Positions 24,161 through 36,310 of a DNA stretch of 64,000 nt are shown here, in pieces. The number at the start of each line of letters is the position of its first letter. Within the stretch, counting starts at the first letter, position 1. The DNA lies in NCBI GenBank assembly GCA_963969395.1, contig OZ017801.1:3474501-3538500 (forward strand), written 5' to 3'. The translations under genes were made by a program, and so were the position numbers. The notes below the pieces were generated by a model. The model worked only from the letters and a program-made list of their open reading frames with translations. It did no database searches and was not told where the DNA came from. Source of the stretch: Pseudoscleropodium purum (lineage: Eukaryota > Streptophyta > Bryopsida > Hypnales > Brachytheciaceae).

Positions 24161-24700
24161 ACATACATAAGCTGGCTTTCCTGGGTGCCGGCTTCCCTGC
24201 GTAGATTCCATCACCATCCAGGTGGCGAGTGGGGGGCAGCCGGCAGCAGCTGGGATTTGCCGCACGTGAAGCTCCTGGAGCATTCCGCTGCCATGCCTCC
24301 AGGGCCTGGCAACTGACTGAATTGCTTTTCAAAATGAAAACGAAGGTATCTAAGAGCATCTCCAGGGCATTGGGTTCGCATATCGAGGGCAAAGCATGTC
24401 AGGGCGTCAGGCCACAAAGCTAGCCAAGGCATTAGCTGGCTGGCCTCGATCAGCGCATAATGAAAGTGGGTCAGATTGTACTGTACAGTAGAACCTCCCC
24501 AAGTCGATCCTCCAAAAGCCAATAAACCTCCCTGTAAACCAATCTTGTCAGACCGGTCCCGGACTGGGCCACATAACAAAGGTTGTGACTAAAAATGGCC
24601 CTCCAAAAGCCAATAAACCTCCCTAACGTAATCTTGTCAGACAGGTCCAGGACCGGTCCAAGAAATGCAGTCTCCATTGAGAGCTACGTTGATTCAATCC
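24160..24700. other. GC-rich block, no recognised gene
   Basis: Composition jumps to clearly GC-richer DNA. Overlapping open frames occur on both strands (for example the minus frame 24579-24211), but I recognise no domain and no single frame is favoured. A ~60 bp direct repeat with a 91 bp period starts at 24511 and 24602 (TCCAAAAGCCAATAAACCTC, then an AATCTTGTCAGAC word). Confidence 0.5.
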
Positions 24701-27700
24701 CCATTGCTAAGTAGCCATGTGGAGTCTTCATTAACCCGTTAAGGACTTGATCCATTGTGAAATGGTCAAACTTCTTATCTGATCTAATTTTAGCCTTTTC
24801 AATAGTGTTCAAACAATAATTTGATATTCATACTACTTGAAAATCTAAATTTCATATCACTTTGAAAAATTGCAATTTATTTCGTGAAAATTTCTAATTG
24901 TTATCATTTTTGTTGCAAAAAAATGAACATAAATGAGTAAAAATAGCAAAAACAATCCAAAATATTTAAAATTTTATCAAGAGGTTAAATGCACGCCTTG
25001 GAAACTATGGGTTGTTGGGCCTCCAACCAATTTCTAGTGCTATTGTTAAGAACCGCATTGTATGAAGCCACTACAATAGTGTCTTCATTTTGATAATCAA
25101 TGTTGATTTTGATTTCGTAATGTTTCTCATAGTCATAGGACCTTATGGTAGCAAGAAGAGCAACATAATTGATGTGATGTTGTTTCTCTTTGGCAAATGA
25201 GCAAAATAGGTACTGGTTTTTGACATTAGTTTGATCTCCATGTATTATGTTTTTCAGTGCTAACTCCAATATGCCTTGATGGAGCCACTAATAGAGCCAC
25301 GTATCGCCAATTTTAGAATTAAAATTATAAATTGTGAGTTCTAGTTTCATCATCTGGGACTTAAAATTCATTTTTTAGATTTCTTACATATTTTGAGTGT
25401 AGTTTTAGGTGTTAAAAGACCTAAAGAATGTGTTATATCAAACTTTATGTTGTACATACCAATATAGCTTTAGGTCACATTACACCTATTTTTTCCTAAA
25501 TCCTTCCTAAACCTGCATGTAAATAGGGTAGAAACCCACATATTGTAAATAGTAAATGTATTAATAGAAATTGTCTAATTACCTACAGCTATTCATACAA
25601 TGAGACACAAATTGGCTAAATTGGTCCAAGAGAATCTTCTGAGAATCCTGAGATAGATTTTCCAAAACAGTTTTCAGTTTTTCCATTCCATTGACGAAAC
25701 AATAAAAACTCCAATTGCTAATCTGCAAATGGAGAAATTCAAAATGGAGCAACAAAGGGCGTTTTCAACATAAGTAGGGTAACTTGGAGAATTGTGCCAA
25801 GGGTGTAACGACACAATCACATTGTCAAGATTCTTTTTGAAGAAGATCCCTTATTCATCAAAAGTTAAAGGAGATAGTAGGATTGATATTCCTTTTCCAT
25901 ATGTGCATGGTAAGGATGTAAATTTACACATCCCTTAAGGAATTCCATGAGAGATTCCCCCAAAAGTTCTTATTGCTTAGTAGCCACACGGAGTTTTGAT
26001 TAAGTGCATGCCTTGAGGACTATAGTTTTAGGGTCCTCCAACCCATTTCTAGTGGGGGTCGACAACCATGTAGGCCTTGTCTAATGTTTTCCATATATCC
26101 CCTAAAGTTCTATGACTATGTTTTCACCAAAAATACTTTAAAACTACCATTTTTAATACAAGTAACAAATTTTTGAAAATAAATTTTTTGACACATGTAA
26201 CCGTAGGATCTTGTAGTATGATAACTTAAGAATATTTGGTAAGAATTTCAAAAAAATTCATCATGTGGATTGCAAGATATAAGCATTCAAATTTATTGAA
26301 ATCATTTTCTTGGCCCTATGAAAAATAAGGCAACTGCATTTTACAAGCTCACTTTTCTATAAAAAAAAAATGTCCCCAATGGTGGTACTTCTTTAGATTT
26401 TTTTTCCTAATCAAGTTGTTTAGATACTTGAAAATTTTCAAATCATTTGGAATTGTACAACTTATAGGAAAAAAATTGTAAATAGACAATAAGCTCAAAA
26501 GATGTAGTTACCACATTAATACAACAGTAAAGAATGATTCAAAATACTAAATTGTTAATTATTAAATTATGAAAATTGAAAAATGCCAATCCTAATGGTT
26601 GGAATGTTGTGATAAATAATTTATATCATATGGGTTTGTTTTTTTCAAAAATATTGAAAATTGAGTAAGATAAAAGACTTCAAAAAGAATTCAGAGTAAA
26701 AATCCATAATTGCCTACAAACAAAAAATTCTCATAACTTTTTACTCATTAATAAAAATGGAATGATTCACAACTTTTTGAGTATATATAACTTTAGAAAA
26801 CTAATTTCAAATTTCTTTTTTGAAAAAAATGATTTTTTCTAATCTGCCGAAACTACCTAGTTACAAAAAAAATAACATATTAGACTATAACTTTTGACTC
26901 CTATTTCCAAATGTGATAAAATTTAGTGTCTATGAAAGATATTCCTTGTCTTCACCTTCTATTAAAATTTGGTCAAAAATATAAAATCTCTAGTCACATG
27001 GACTTGTCCAAAAGTTTTATGTAGCCAAAAAAATGCAACTTAGTCTTTAAGTGGTTAATGTCAAGGCAAACAATAATTCTATACTTTTCCAATAATGTGA
27101 GTGTTTAGATAAGTCTCTATGGTTGTGTCAAATAATTATGCAATTATTGAATAAATTGCGGATTTAAATAAGCCTTAATTGTGGTTCTAAATAATTCAAC
27201 AATCTTCAAATAGTGCACTAGGTTTTGGTAAATCTCAACCCGTAAACACCCAAACTACATTTTTTGGCAATATAGAGATTTTAGGCAACTCATTATGAAT
27301 AGAGTTTTTTATTTTTTTTGTTGGGATTTTAATACAACATGTGCCCAAGGAGTAGCTTTAAGGCTCAATAGTTTCATAATTTTTTACTACATGGTTAAAA
27401 AATTATTGTATGATATGTACTTTTTATTGCTCAACAAGCAACCCAAGCAACAAAAACAACTTCTTTAAAAATCATTTTTATAAGAAATTTAAATTTGAAA
27501 TTGGTTCTTTAGATTTAGATATATTAGGAAAGCTTTGAATCATTCCATTTTGATCAACAAGTCTATTCTTTAGATTTATAGAGAGGTTTAGGAATTCTAC
27601 TAGGCTCCCCAACATTTTTGGAACTATAGATTGGATCACATTTGACTTTCTCGGCGCCCTAGCAATCATCTCACACCCATCACAATCGATTTCTTCAACA

Positions 27701-28960
27701 ACAAGAAGTTCTATAGTGTTGTGTTATAAGGGGGCTATAAATAAGCCTATAACATGGATAGGATCTTTTGGATTGTTTATGTAGTTTACATTTTTGCCTC
27801 ATTTACAAACACCCAAGGCTAAGTATAGAGGTTCAAATTTAGTGAACAGTCAAGTAGTCTAACATATTGTGGTTAAAGGTACATGTGATTTTGAATAGAA
27901 TGAATTTTAATACTATTTGTTCAATTTTTTTACTAATTTTTTATTTATCCTCTTAATCCTAAGGACAAATTTGATGGCATGTCCTTTACCAATGCTATGA
28001 ATATATTAGTGTAGTCCCAGTCCTATCGAGTAGGTGTCCAAATTTATTGGTTTTGTCCTTTTGGGCAAAGACTATAGCAACAACTCTGCATCGACTTTGG
28101 TTTTTGAGTTTCCAAATCTTATCTACAACCCTTTTCACATTGAAGAATAATTTGAACCAATGACAAGTATTTGATTAGCTTCTTCCTTGAAGTTTAGGTT
28201 TGTCTTTCTATTTTTTAAATTGAAATTGAATTAAAATTATTTAATTTAATTTAATTTTAATTTAATTTTAATATTAATGTAATATAAAAATATCTAATTT
28301 CTAATATCTAATTTAATTTTTTTAATTTTTAATTTTTAATTTTTTTAATTTTTTAAAATATAATTTAAAAATAATTAAATTTCTTTTAAATTAAAAGAAA
28401 TCTTCATGGGGGTCCCACTAGATAGACCCCCCTTTGTTGTTGAGCTTTGGGGGGGGGAGGGGAAGGCCGCACGGACCCCTTGTGGCTTTTTAAATTTTAA
28501 AAATTAATTAATTAATCATTTTAAATTCTGATTTTTCAGCATATAAAGGATCTGACTAGTCAGACTTCCCTCAATTAATTTATTAATTCTTTAAAAAAAA
28601 TTCTCGTTGAAGGAGATCCAAAGAAATTCAAAGAAGCTCATATCATTCAGTAGTAGAGTCACTAGTTGCCTTCTCTGACATACTGGTGCCGAATATTCAA
28701 CACAATATCAATAGCTAAAAGATATGTGTCGATTTTTGTCAGTGTCTTGATCAATTACTACTGACTTGAGGTACTTACAGAACAATGCACATGATCTATA
28801 GACTCACTCAAGGTAAACGTAAACTCAAATACATTCAATATAAACTAAATAGTGCAAAACATAGAAGGTTTTAACAAAATAGCTACAAAATTATTAAAGA
28901 AATCAATTCCACAATTCAATTTCCCTCAAAATGAATTGTTAGCCACTTGTGTTGTGAGAT
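24700..28960. other. AT-rich intergenic DNA with dispersed repeats
   Basis: No gene is supported. Direct repeats link about 24702-24734 and 24985-25045 with 25972-26055 (GCTTAGTAGCC-type and CCAACC-ATTTCTAGTG words). About 25385-25960 matches 815-1420. About 26100-27060 is a copy of the ~950 bp repeat also at 57640-58580. About 28215-28400 is nearly pure A/T low-complexity sequence made of TTTAATTTAA-type words. A G8-A-G4 run lies at about 28449-28462. The minus open frame at 25269-24985 has no recognisable domain. Confidence 0.65.
26100..27060 (+). repeat. ~950 bp dispersed repeat, copy 1
   Basis: Collinear with 57640-58580 on the same strand over almost the full length. Shared landmarks include AGATTGCAAGATATAAGCAT-type, CAAGCTCACTTTTCTAT, AATGATTCAAAATACTAAA and CATAACTTTTGACTC-like words. 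A shorter copy lies at about 35750-36310 and a decayed one at about 60890-61280. It has no coding frame. Confidence 0.75.
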
Positions 28961-28961
28961 G

Positions 28962-29571
28962 CAAGGTGAGAAGACAATTCTTTATATATCTATGGGGTAC
29001 TAGTTGGTAGAATAAACAATGTAGTACATGTAAATTACAATTTGTAGTTTCTCAACCACTCATAGTTTAATCAAATTAAAGCAAAGAATTGTGATTGAAG
29101 TAGAATTTCAGACCTCATTTAGGCATAGTATAAAAAAAAATTCTTAAAACTCTAAACTAAAAAAAGTTGGTAAATGAAGTTAAGTTTTCTCTCCAAAAAT
29201 CCTTTTGAGACTTAATCCTCCAATCAAAAGTTATGAACAAATTTTAGAGAGGAATTGGAAAGAATTTTTTTTGACATATGCAAACATCCTCTTTGAAATT
29301 TGTCCATAACTTTTGATTGAGGGATCTAAATTTCATACGGATTTTTGGAGATGAAATTGATTTCAATTTAACAACTTTTTATAGTTAAATTTTGTTTAAA
29401 AAAGTTATTATACTATGCCTAAATAAGGTCTGAAATTCTACTTCAATCACAATTCCTACTTTTGATTTTAACTATGAGTGTTTAAGAAACTACAAATCCT
29501 AATTTATAAATCCCACATGGGTTTTTCTACCTCCTACCACTCCATAGGTATATAAAGAACTTCTTTCCTTG
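28962..29571. repeat. ~610 bp foldback element (two ~285 bp inverted arms)
   Basis: The left arm (about 28962-29250) and right arm (about 29285-29571) are reverse complements with moderate divergence and small indels. Paired words include TTCTTTATATA-C/TCTATGG, TTTGTAGTTTCTT/C, AATTGTGATTGAAGTAGAAT, TAGGCATAGTATAA, CTCCAAAAATCC and TCAATCAAAAGTTATG. Each arm has a TATATA-like word pointing inward. No open frame spans it. It could be a foldback transposon or a locus giving long hairpin RNA. Confidence 0.75.
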
Positions 29572-29589
29572 TCAAAAATTTCAAACTAA

Positions 29590-31100
29590 GTTTTTGCAAT
29601 GGCTAGAAAGTAAATTGCTATGGTATGTTATTCAAAGGATTCTAGCTTGTGATTCTAGGCAAACCATTTTTCTTAACAAATCATGTTCATTTGTATATTT
29701 TGTCCAAGATTTAGCAAAAGAAAATGGAGCATGCCAAAAAATTATTGCTACTATTCATATATTGCTAGCTTAGATTATCAATGTGTGGATGAGTTTTGTG
29801 GATGACACCTCTAGGGAGGGAAAGGCAGCCTCCCTAAAGACTACTGAATGTTATGCTTTCATCATATTAAAGTGCTAGAGATTCATTGAATTATTGAGGC
29901 ACAAACTTGAATTATTGTGGATGTGATTGTAAGTGTCGAGGAAGGATTGGTCTTTGACATAGGTCTTTGACATATTTTGTTGAATTTTGTAAACAAGTTA
30001 GAGTTAGATAGATTAAACTTAAGTAAGCTAGACTTATATAGGTTAGACTTACATAGATTACTTATCTTAAATGAGATTTTTTGCAATAAATCCGATAAAG
30101 ATCCTTTTTAGAATGTAATGGAAATGCTAGTTTATCAAATTTGGTGAGATTTTTTGCTTGAAATAGATAGTAATCAGAGGTGACAATTTTGTGGCAAAAG
30201 AATATCTTGAAAATAATGGTTGACCTTTTAGCTTCTACAAGCTTCTTCATTTCCTATTTTCTCCTCTTTTCTTCTACAATGCTTCTTCATATTTTTTTGT
30301 TGCTTTCTTCTTCAAGCTTGTTCAAACTTCTTCATTTCATATTTTGCTCATCTTTTCTTTGTTGATTGCTTGTAAATTTTTTTTGTTTTTCATTTGCAAT
30401 GGCTACAACTAAAAATGGTGTTGCATGTTGTATAGATAGACAAGAACACTCTAGATGTAGCATTTGAAGGAAAGATTTTGAGTTGATATGGTACCTTTGA
30501 TTATATTCATGCAAACAAAACAAAAGATCATGGTTATGCTTACTTAAATTGTAATATGATAGATAGAGAGAGTGCTTGACAACTATCAATTTGTCCCTTT
30601 CTACACCTCTCATTGAACACCATCAAACCAAACTCCAACTAGGGAACTGCATGGAGGTCAAAATTTTTGTTGTGAAATACAAAAGTGGTAATGGATTTCA
30701 AAAAGGAGACATGTCGTGGTCATTTTTGTTCAATCTACTACTTGTATAAATGCCACATTTAACTACTTTTGAACTTTTGAAAGTCCAAAATTAATAATAG
30801 TGACCACGAGGAAAAAAAAATGTTCATTAGTAGATAATCCAAAACATTGGGAAATCAGTCCAAAACATTTGTAGATCTATACAATCATCGGGAGATCTCC
30901 CGATGTTAACATCAAGAGATTTGTTAATGTATAGTCCATAATTCATTGAATAGTCTAAAAGTAGTTAAATGTGGCATATAATAATTCTTCCTCCAATTAT
31001 TCCAAAATTCCTCCCTCTTTTCTATATTGAGGAGTCTATAAAAGATTTCAAGAAATGGTGTCACATAAACTTTCTAGTGGCTACATTCGATGCAGTTGTA
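29590..31100. other. AT-rich intergenic DNA
   Basis: No gene is supported. A run of CTTCTTCATTTC-type repeats lies around 30235-30360. A MITE-like hairpin element is at about 30745-30982. Open frames on either strand are short and have no recognisable domains. Confidence 0.6.
30745..30982. mobile_element. MITE-like element with inverted ends and a central palindrome
   Basis: TGCCACATTTAACTACTTTT (30751-30770) is matched by its exact reverse complement at 30957-30976, with weaker AT-rich extension outward. Near the middle is a perfect 20 bp palindrome, CATCGGGAGATCTCCCGATG (30886-30905). Size and structure fit a non-autonomous DNA transposon. The exact termini and target duplication could not be fixed, so the superfamily is not assigned. 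Confidence 0.6.
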
Positions 31101-31619
31101 GTTGGGATCAAGGGTCATTATTAAAATATGTTTCAAATAGTTGTAGCTGACTGACTCACTCATGATGACCATTTCAAAAGGAATATTCGAAGATTCAAGA
31201 AAGTTTTAATGCAAGATAATGTGTGCTTGTGATGTTCAAGCATTTGAGTGTAACATCAAAATATGATCGCTTTTTGAAAACCAAAGCCTACTCAATTGTC
31301 ACTCCTGTGATTGACGAAGAAGAATGTGCTCAATAGACCAACATTCATGCCCAAATTACAAACTATGGCACCTCATCTCAGAATGTGAGAGAGGTATGTA
31401 TCTGTGTTCTAAATGTTTTATTTATTATTTATTATTCTTTTAAATATTGGTTTCTAAATTTTGCAAATCGTTGGTGAATTATCTATCATCAATCCAACTA
31501 TTCCGCCTTTCAAACGTGTTTGTTCAATTTGTTGATTAGCAAGTGTAACAATGGTATCTATTGGGGAGTATTTTTGCAAGAAGTACTAATGCAACTAAGC
31601 AACAAAACGACAACCTTTT

Positions 31620-32080
31620 ATTCAAGGTAAAATTAGTATAGAAGATGATGCAAGAGAGACTAGAGTATCTATTGAAGGACCATGGTTGTTAGCTATTGTG
31701 CATATGTCTAGAATAGAATTTTTGAGTGAAATAAAAAAGGTACAAATTAAAATTCTATCAAAGATTCATATCATTGGAAAATTTCAATTGATGCCAACAA
31801 CTCACAATTGGTTGGTTTTGAAGAACTCTGTGGAGATGAACCATTGTATAGTGAGTTGGTTTTAGCAAATAATAATTTAGATATTGTTTCTCCTCAGTGC
31901 ACACTTTTATCTTCTATTCCAAGTTTTGTGGAAGATATGACTCCACCTTCTCTAAAAGATGTCATTCCAACTTCTGCAGATCTTGTAGATATTACTAGAT
32001 CACCATCACATTCTCGTCAGAGTGTAAAGCAGAAATGGAGTGATACAATTGATAAAAAAACAAGAAGAGAATCTATCTAG
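31620..32080 (+). pseudogene. Broken reading frame upstream of the OTU-like remnant
   Basis: A plus-strand frame at about 31665-31810 reads peptide-like text (for example IEGPWLLAIVHMSRIEFLSE). It appears to continue, after a one-base shift near 31808, into a 90-codon frame ending at 32080 (GFEELCGDEPLYSELVLANN... and a Ser/Pro/Lys-rich end). I do not recognise a domain. Its position just before the OTU-like remnant, on the same strand and with similar decay, suggests both derive from one mobile element or gene. It could equally be chance. Confidence 0.3.
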
Positions 32081-32232
32081 ATTATACTTTTGCTTAAATT
32101 ACTTTTGAATAAATTTATCGTATCAAACTAATATTTCTATATTGTTTTGCAAATTTATTTGTATATTTGTACTATAGCAACTTTGTATAGGTTTGTAAAA
32201 TTTGTGAAAAATTTTGTATTTGATATGTTAAT

Positions 32233-33207
32233 ATGGAAAATTAGATGAGAAATTGAAATGTTATAATTTACAACACAATACAAATTACAAATATAACGTA
32301 GGAGATTGTTTATTTGACTCTATTGCATATTTACTACAATATAACAAATCATCAACAAATTTACAAATAAATGTATTGTGTCATTGAAAAGAATGTTAGG
32401 CAATGAACACTCCAAAAACATGTGAAACTCAATCAAAGAAATTGAATGAATCTTTTCTACATGATTTGCACAATAGAATAGTTTTAAATGAATATCAATA
32501 TTGACATAGTGAAAATGTCAATAAGCGCAACTATTGGTGAATTGTGGGATGATTTTACTACAATTAAATGGATATCGGATTATTTGAGAAAACAAATTAG
32601 TGTCTAGACTAAATCAAATGGAATAATACTTAACATTTTTGGTAGAGAGTTTAGTAATGAAACATTGCATATAGCTTTGGGAGGTAATCATTTTGAACCA
32701 ATCAAAATTGTAGATAGTTTAAGATTTGTTTATATACCAACTAAAATAACACAAAATGAAATTATAGATTTAGATTTAGAATATGAAGACAATAATCTTA
32801 AAGAATCAATAAAAGAACATATGCAAACTCAATGGAATTCAAAACAGGAAACAAACATAACACAACTTGAAACACCTAATATTTATTTTGAAAATCCTAT
32901 TATAATCAATAATTGTTACAATATAAATCATAAAATGAAAAAATCTAAAAGGATATATTGGTCAGTTGAAATGAATGATAAAATAAAAAATTTAATAAAA
33001 AATCTATACTTAACTAATATAGAAATGGAAAAAATATTTATGTCTTTTTATAATAATTTAAATATTACTATCCAACAAGTAATTAGGCATATTAATTTAT
33101 TAAAACAAAAAAGAAAGAAAGAAATCAATACAAATATTGGTTACCTTGAAAATAATGATATTGATGTGGCAAAATTAGATGATAAATTGAAACATTATAA
33201 TCCTTGA
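32233..33207 (+). pseudogene. Degenerate OTU-like cysteine protease with C-terminal Myb/SANT-like region
   Basis: Conceptual translation shows an OTU-type pattern. A catalytic-Cys block, VGDCLFDSIAYLL, lies at about 32295-32335. After two or three stops and one frameshift near 32530 come TIGELWDDFTTIKWISDYL (about 32532-32590) and then the catalytic-His block LGGNHFEPI (about 32675-32705). From 32665 the frame is open to 33207. It includes a basic helical stretch (KRIYWSVEMNDKIKNLI, then helices ending KQKRKKE) resembling a Myb/SANT-type DNA-binding fold. OTU domains are known from plant transposons and from deubiquitinases. The Myb-like partner and the repeat-rich setting favour a transposon origin, which is inference. 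The internal stops make it non-functional as it stands. Downstream the LDDKLKHYNP...NVGNCL start motif recurs (33169-33240), then breaks off. Confidence 0.6.
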
Positions 33208-33330
33208 TGCAATACAAATTACAAATATAATGTAGGAAATTGTTTATTGGCTCTGGCTTTTCGACAAAGACTATGGCATCAACTCTTTGGTTTTTGAATC
33301 TGAGTTTCCAAATCTTATTCACAACTACAT
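33165..33330 (+). repeat. Second, truncated copy of the OTU start joined to a repeat seen at 28040-28150
   Basis: About 33165-33240 repeats 32230-32310 (words ATACAAATTACAAATATAA and TAGGA-GATTGTTTATT). At about 33245 it switches to sequence matching 28040-28150 (AAAGACTATGGCATCAACTCT, then GGTTTTTGA-TCTGAGTTTCC). The abrupt switch marks an old insertion or recombination border. Confidence 0.55.
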
Positions 33331-33954
33331 TTACATTACTCAACATGGTTAGGATTAGTCAAGAGTGGACAGAGTCTCACGGTCACACTGTTCTTGTTAA
33401 CAAATAGTTGAGTTGAGCCATATGTTGTCATGTATTTATGAGTTATGAGTATACTGCAAACTTTGCAGAAATATTGTTTCAATACGTAGGTACTTTCCAA
33501 ATGATCATTTTCTTGATCCACAAAAGATAATCATTCTCCAACTTCCGTTCAACTTCATAGACCAGACTTACAAATTCTCAAGTATCCATAGAAATTCAAC
33601 AAAAATAATTTATCCAGAAATTAAGCAGTCCAACAATAGAAAGTAATTCCTACGATGGATCTTTAAGCATTGGTAGATTTCAGTGAAATGTGCCACTTGA
33701 TTTCAGGAAGTTTGATGTAGACAACCACGGAAACCCATGTCTTCTTTTAGAATAGTGCTATCTACTTTTTATAGATTCAATTTAATATATAGAGACAAAG
33801 AAACCAAATAATTTTATTTTTATTTTCCACATTAAAATAATGAGTTGTAGGGCCACATGGACAAACAACATTTGTTGAAGCAGTTGACAACATGTAATGA
33901 ACTCTATCCATCCATACTTTTAACTCTTCAAATTAGGTTGTTTGTATATTTGTT

Positions 33955-34360
33955 TTGTTTTATTGGTACATTGAAATCTCCTAGACCATACATCCCTAGG
34001 TCATATTCTTGGTATTGTCGAAAAGCTCTCAGTGAGGAGGGGTGCACGGGCTTTGTTTCATGGTGTTCCAACAAATGGACTGAAAGTTATTGAATTTTGA
34101 AGTTTTTGTTATTATTAATTAGAAAATTAGAAAATTATTTTTACTTATATTTTGAACGTGGCAATAGCATGGGGCATACTAGTCAATACCTTTAGATAGA
34201 TTGCTTGTTTTGTTTGTTTGTTACATTGAGATCTCCCAAATCGTATATCCCTCAACAACATTCTTGAAACCGTCGGAAAACTCTTGGCATGGAGGGGTGT
34301 ACGGACTTTGTTTTGTGGCATATCAGCCTAAAATGTGAAAGTTATTGAATTTCAAATTTT
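33955..34360 (+). repeat. Two tandem copies of the GAGATCTCC/GAGGGGTGCAC dispersed repeat
   Basis: Each copy (about 33955-34190 and 34205-34360) reads TACATTGA-ATCTCC, CATA-ATCCCT, TTCTTG--ATTGTCG/CCGTCGG, AAA-CTCT, GAGGGGTG-ACGG-CTTTGTTT, and then TGAAAGTTATTGAATTT. Other copies are at 39770-40125 (same strand) and, inverted, at about 48640-48775, 49740-49985 and 56995-57215. With at least six copies in 64 kb it is a high-copy family, but its class is not evident. Confidence 0.7.
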
Positions 34361-35749
34361 TTATGAATTTCAAATTAAAAAATTATTTTGATTTTGATTT
34401 TGATTGTAGTGTAGACAGAGGTGTAGTTCCAATTTAGTGAAGAGTTTTAAAATTTTTGGTAATAATGCATTGATTTTGACACAATTATGGGTAGTTGGAG
34501 TATACTTGAGTGTATTTGTGTTGTTTTCCTCCTAATCAGGTTCAGTTTGCCAATTGGGTTAGAATTAGTGGGTAGTAGGAGACGAAATGTGAATTAGTAA
34601 GTGTTAATTTTGATTCTCCTTTGCACAATCTAATTTGGTGGTGGTTGGTGGGCATTTAGATTGCCTACTAGGTGTGAGAGTGAAAGAGAATGTTCACCTA
34701 CTTAGAGAGAGCTATGCGAGTCCCAGCCACTTGGAACAATGTAATTAAGTTTGTGTTTATGTGTATATGTGTGTCCAAGTTCAAGAGATGTATGGAGTTC
34801 ATGTGTTGGCTGGTTGATATCAGTCTATTTTGGAGTAGAAAATATGTCTTAGTTGGATTAGTTTAAGGAATGGAAAGTTTAAGAGCTTGAGTGGATGTGC
34901 AAGGATATTAGTTGATGCTGTGGAATATTTTAGAAAATAAATTTCATAGTGATGGATGAAATATTATGAGAAAGTGTAGAACATTAAATACTTTGTAAAA
35001 TAGTTATAGCTGTATGATTACCAATTTGGCTAATATAAGCAAAATCTAAATTTCAAAATACTTGTGCTGTATTTATGCTTGAGTATTGACAATGTTGAAT
35101 TAAATTTGAAGTCATAAAAATTTAAATCAAATTGTGAGTGCAATGTTGTTGTAGTTTGAGTGATTACTAGTTTGCCAAATTGGTTCATGGTCTTCTATTT
35201 TAGGATTGTATTACCTATTTTAGGTATGGGTCCATTTAGCATTGATTTCCTACTTGACCATCTCCCTTGGAACGAACTTATTATACTAATACAATAATTT
35301 TCGAATAGGTCATTATCCTCCTTCAGCACATGGCAACAATATGGTGTATACTAGTATTGTTTAAATTTAGACTAAATTAATTTTTTAAATGCTATTTGAA
35401 AGAAGAAGCTTGGAATTGTGACTACCAAGGAAGTCTAGACCACAATTGTTGTGAGAGATCAACCTATCCTAGCTCCACTCAACTAATTTCTCATGACCGA
35501 TATGACTATCCAACAATTTCAAATGCATTTCAACAATTTCATACTAAAATTTCATCTAAAAAACTACCCATATCCTTTTTCTTGTAGTGCTAGTATTTCA
35601 AAAAGAAGTGTTTTCAATAGTTCCCAAATGGTTGGATTTCATCTCTTAAACTTTTTACACAAAAATGTGTAGATCCTACAATTTGTTACTCTCCATAATA
35701 TCATGAAAAAATAAGTTGGAAATACCTACAAAAATTTCAAACAAAAAAT

Positions 35750-36310
35750 ATTTCATATTCTTGCATGAAAAAACTAATAAGTAAAAAGAAGTAGGGTATG
35801 ATTTAAGATACCAAATTGTTAAAAATTTAGTTTTGGAATTGAAAAATGCCAATACAAATGGTTGTAATGTTGTAATTAATAATCTATATCCAGTGATTTT
35901 ATTTTATTTTCAAAAATATAAAAAATTGAGTTAAATAAAGGACTTTATAGTTTATGTTAGAGTAAAGATTCCATAACAAATTGCAAACTAAAACTCTTCA
36001 TAACTTTCATCTCATTAATCAAAATGGAATGATTCAAAGCTTTCTATGTATATATAAATCTAGATCACCAATTTCAAAATTTTATTTCTTAATAAAATGA
36101 TTTTTGAAGAATTTTTTTTTATTTGCCTAGTCTACTTGTCAAGTAATGGAATTTGTATATCATGCAATAATTTTTTTACCATATAATCAAAAGTTTTGAA
36201 AAATTTTGGGCCTTAAAGATTCTCCTCATATTTATGTCGTATGAAAATTCAAAAGAATTTTTTATTTATTTGTAGTGAGCTACCCAAAATTGTTATGTTG
36301 CCAAAAAAAC
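35750..36310 (+). repeat. ~950 bp dispersed repeat, partial copy
   Basis: Matches the second half of the repeats at 26100-27060 and 57640-58580 (words CCAAATTGTTAAAAATTTA, GGAATTGAAAAATGCCAAT, TCATTAATCAAAATGGAATG and ATTCAAAGCTT). Confidence 0.65.

Noticed and set aside
24211..24579. 122-codon minus-strand frame in the GC-rich block
   Set aside because: No recognisable domain. GC-rich DNA keeps several frames open at once, and nothing favours this one.
28215..28400. TTTAATTTAA-rich block as a possible matrix-attachment site or origin
   Set aside because: It is simple low-complexity A/T sequence, and nothing in the sequence distinguishes a function.
35577..35589. TTCTTGTAGTG, a possible right end of another CACTA-type MITE
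   Set aside because: No matching left terminus or inverted arm was found upstream, so no element can be delimited.
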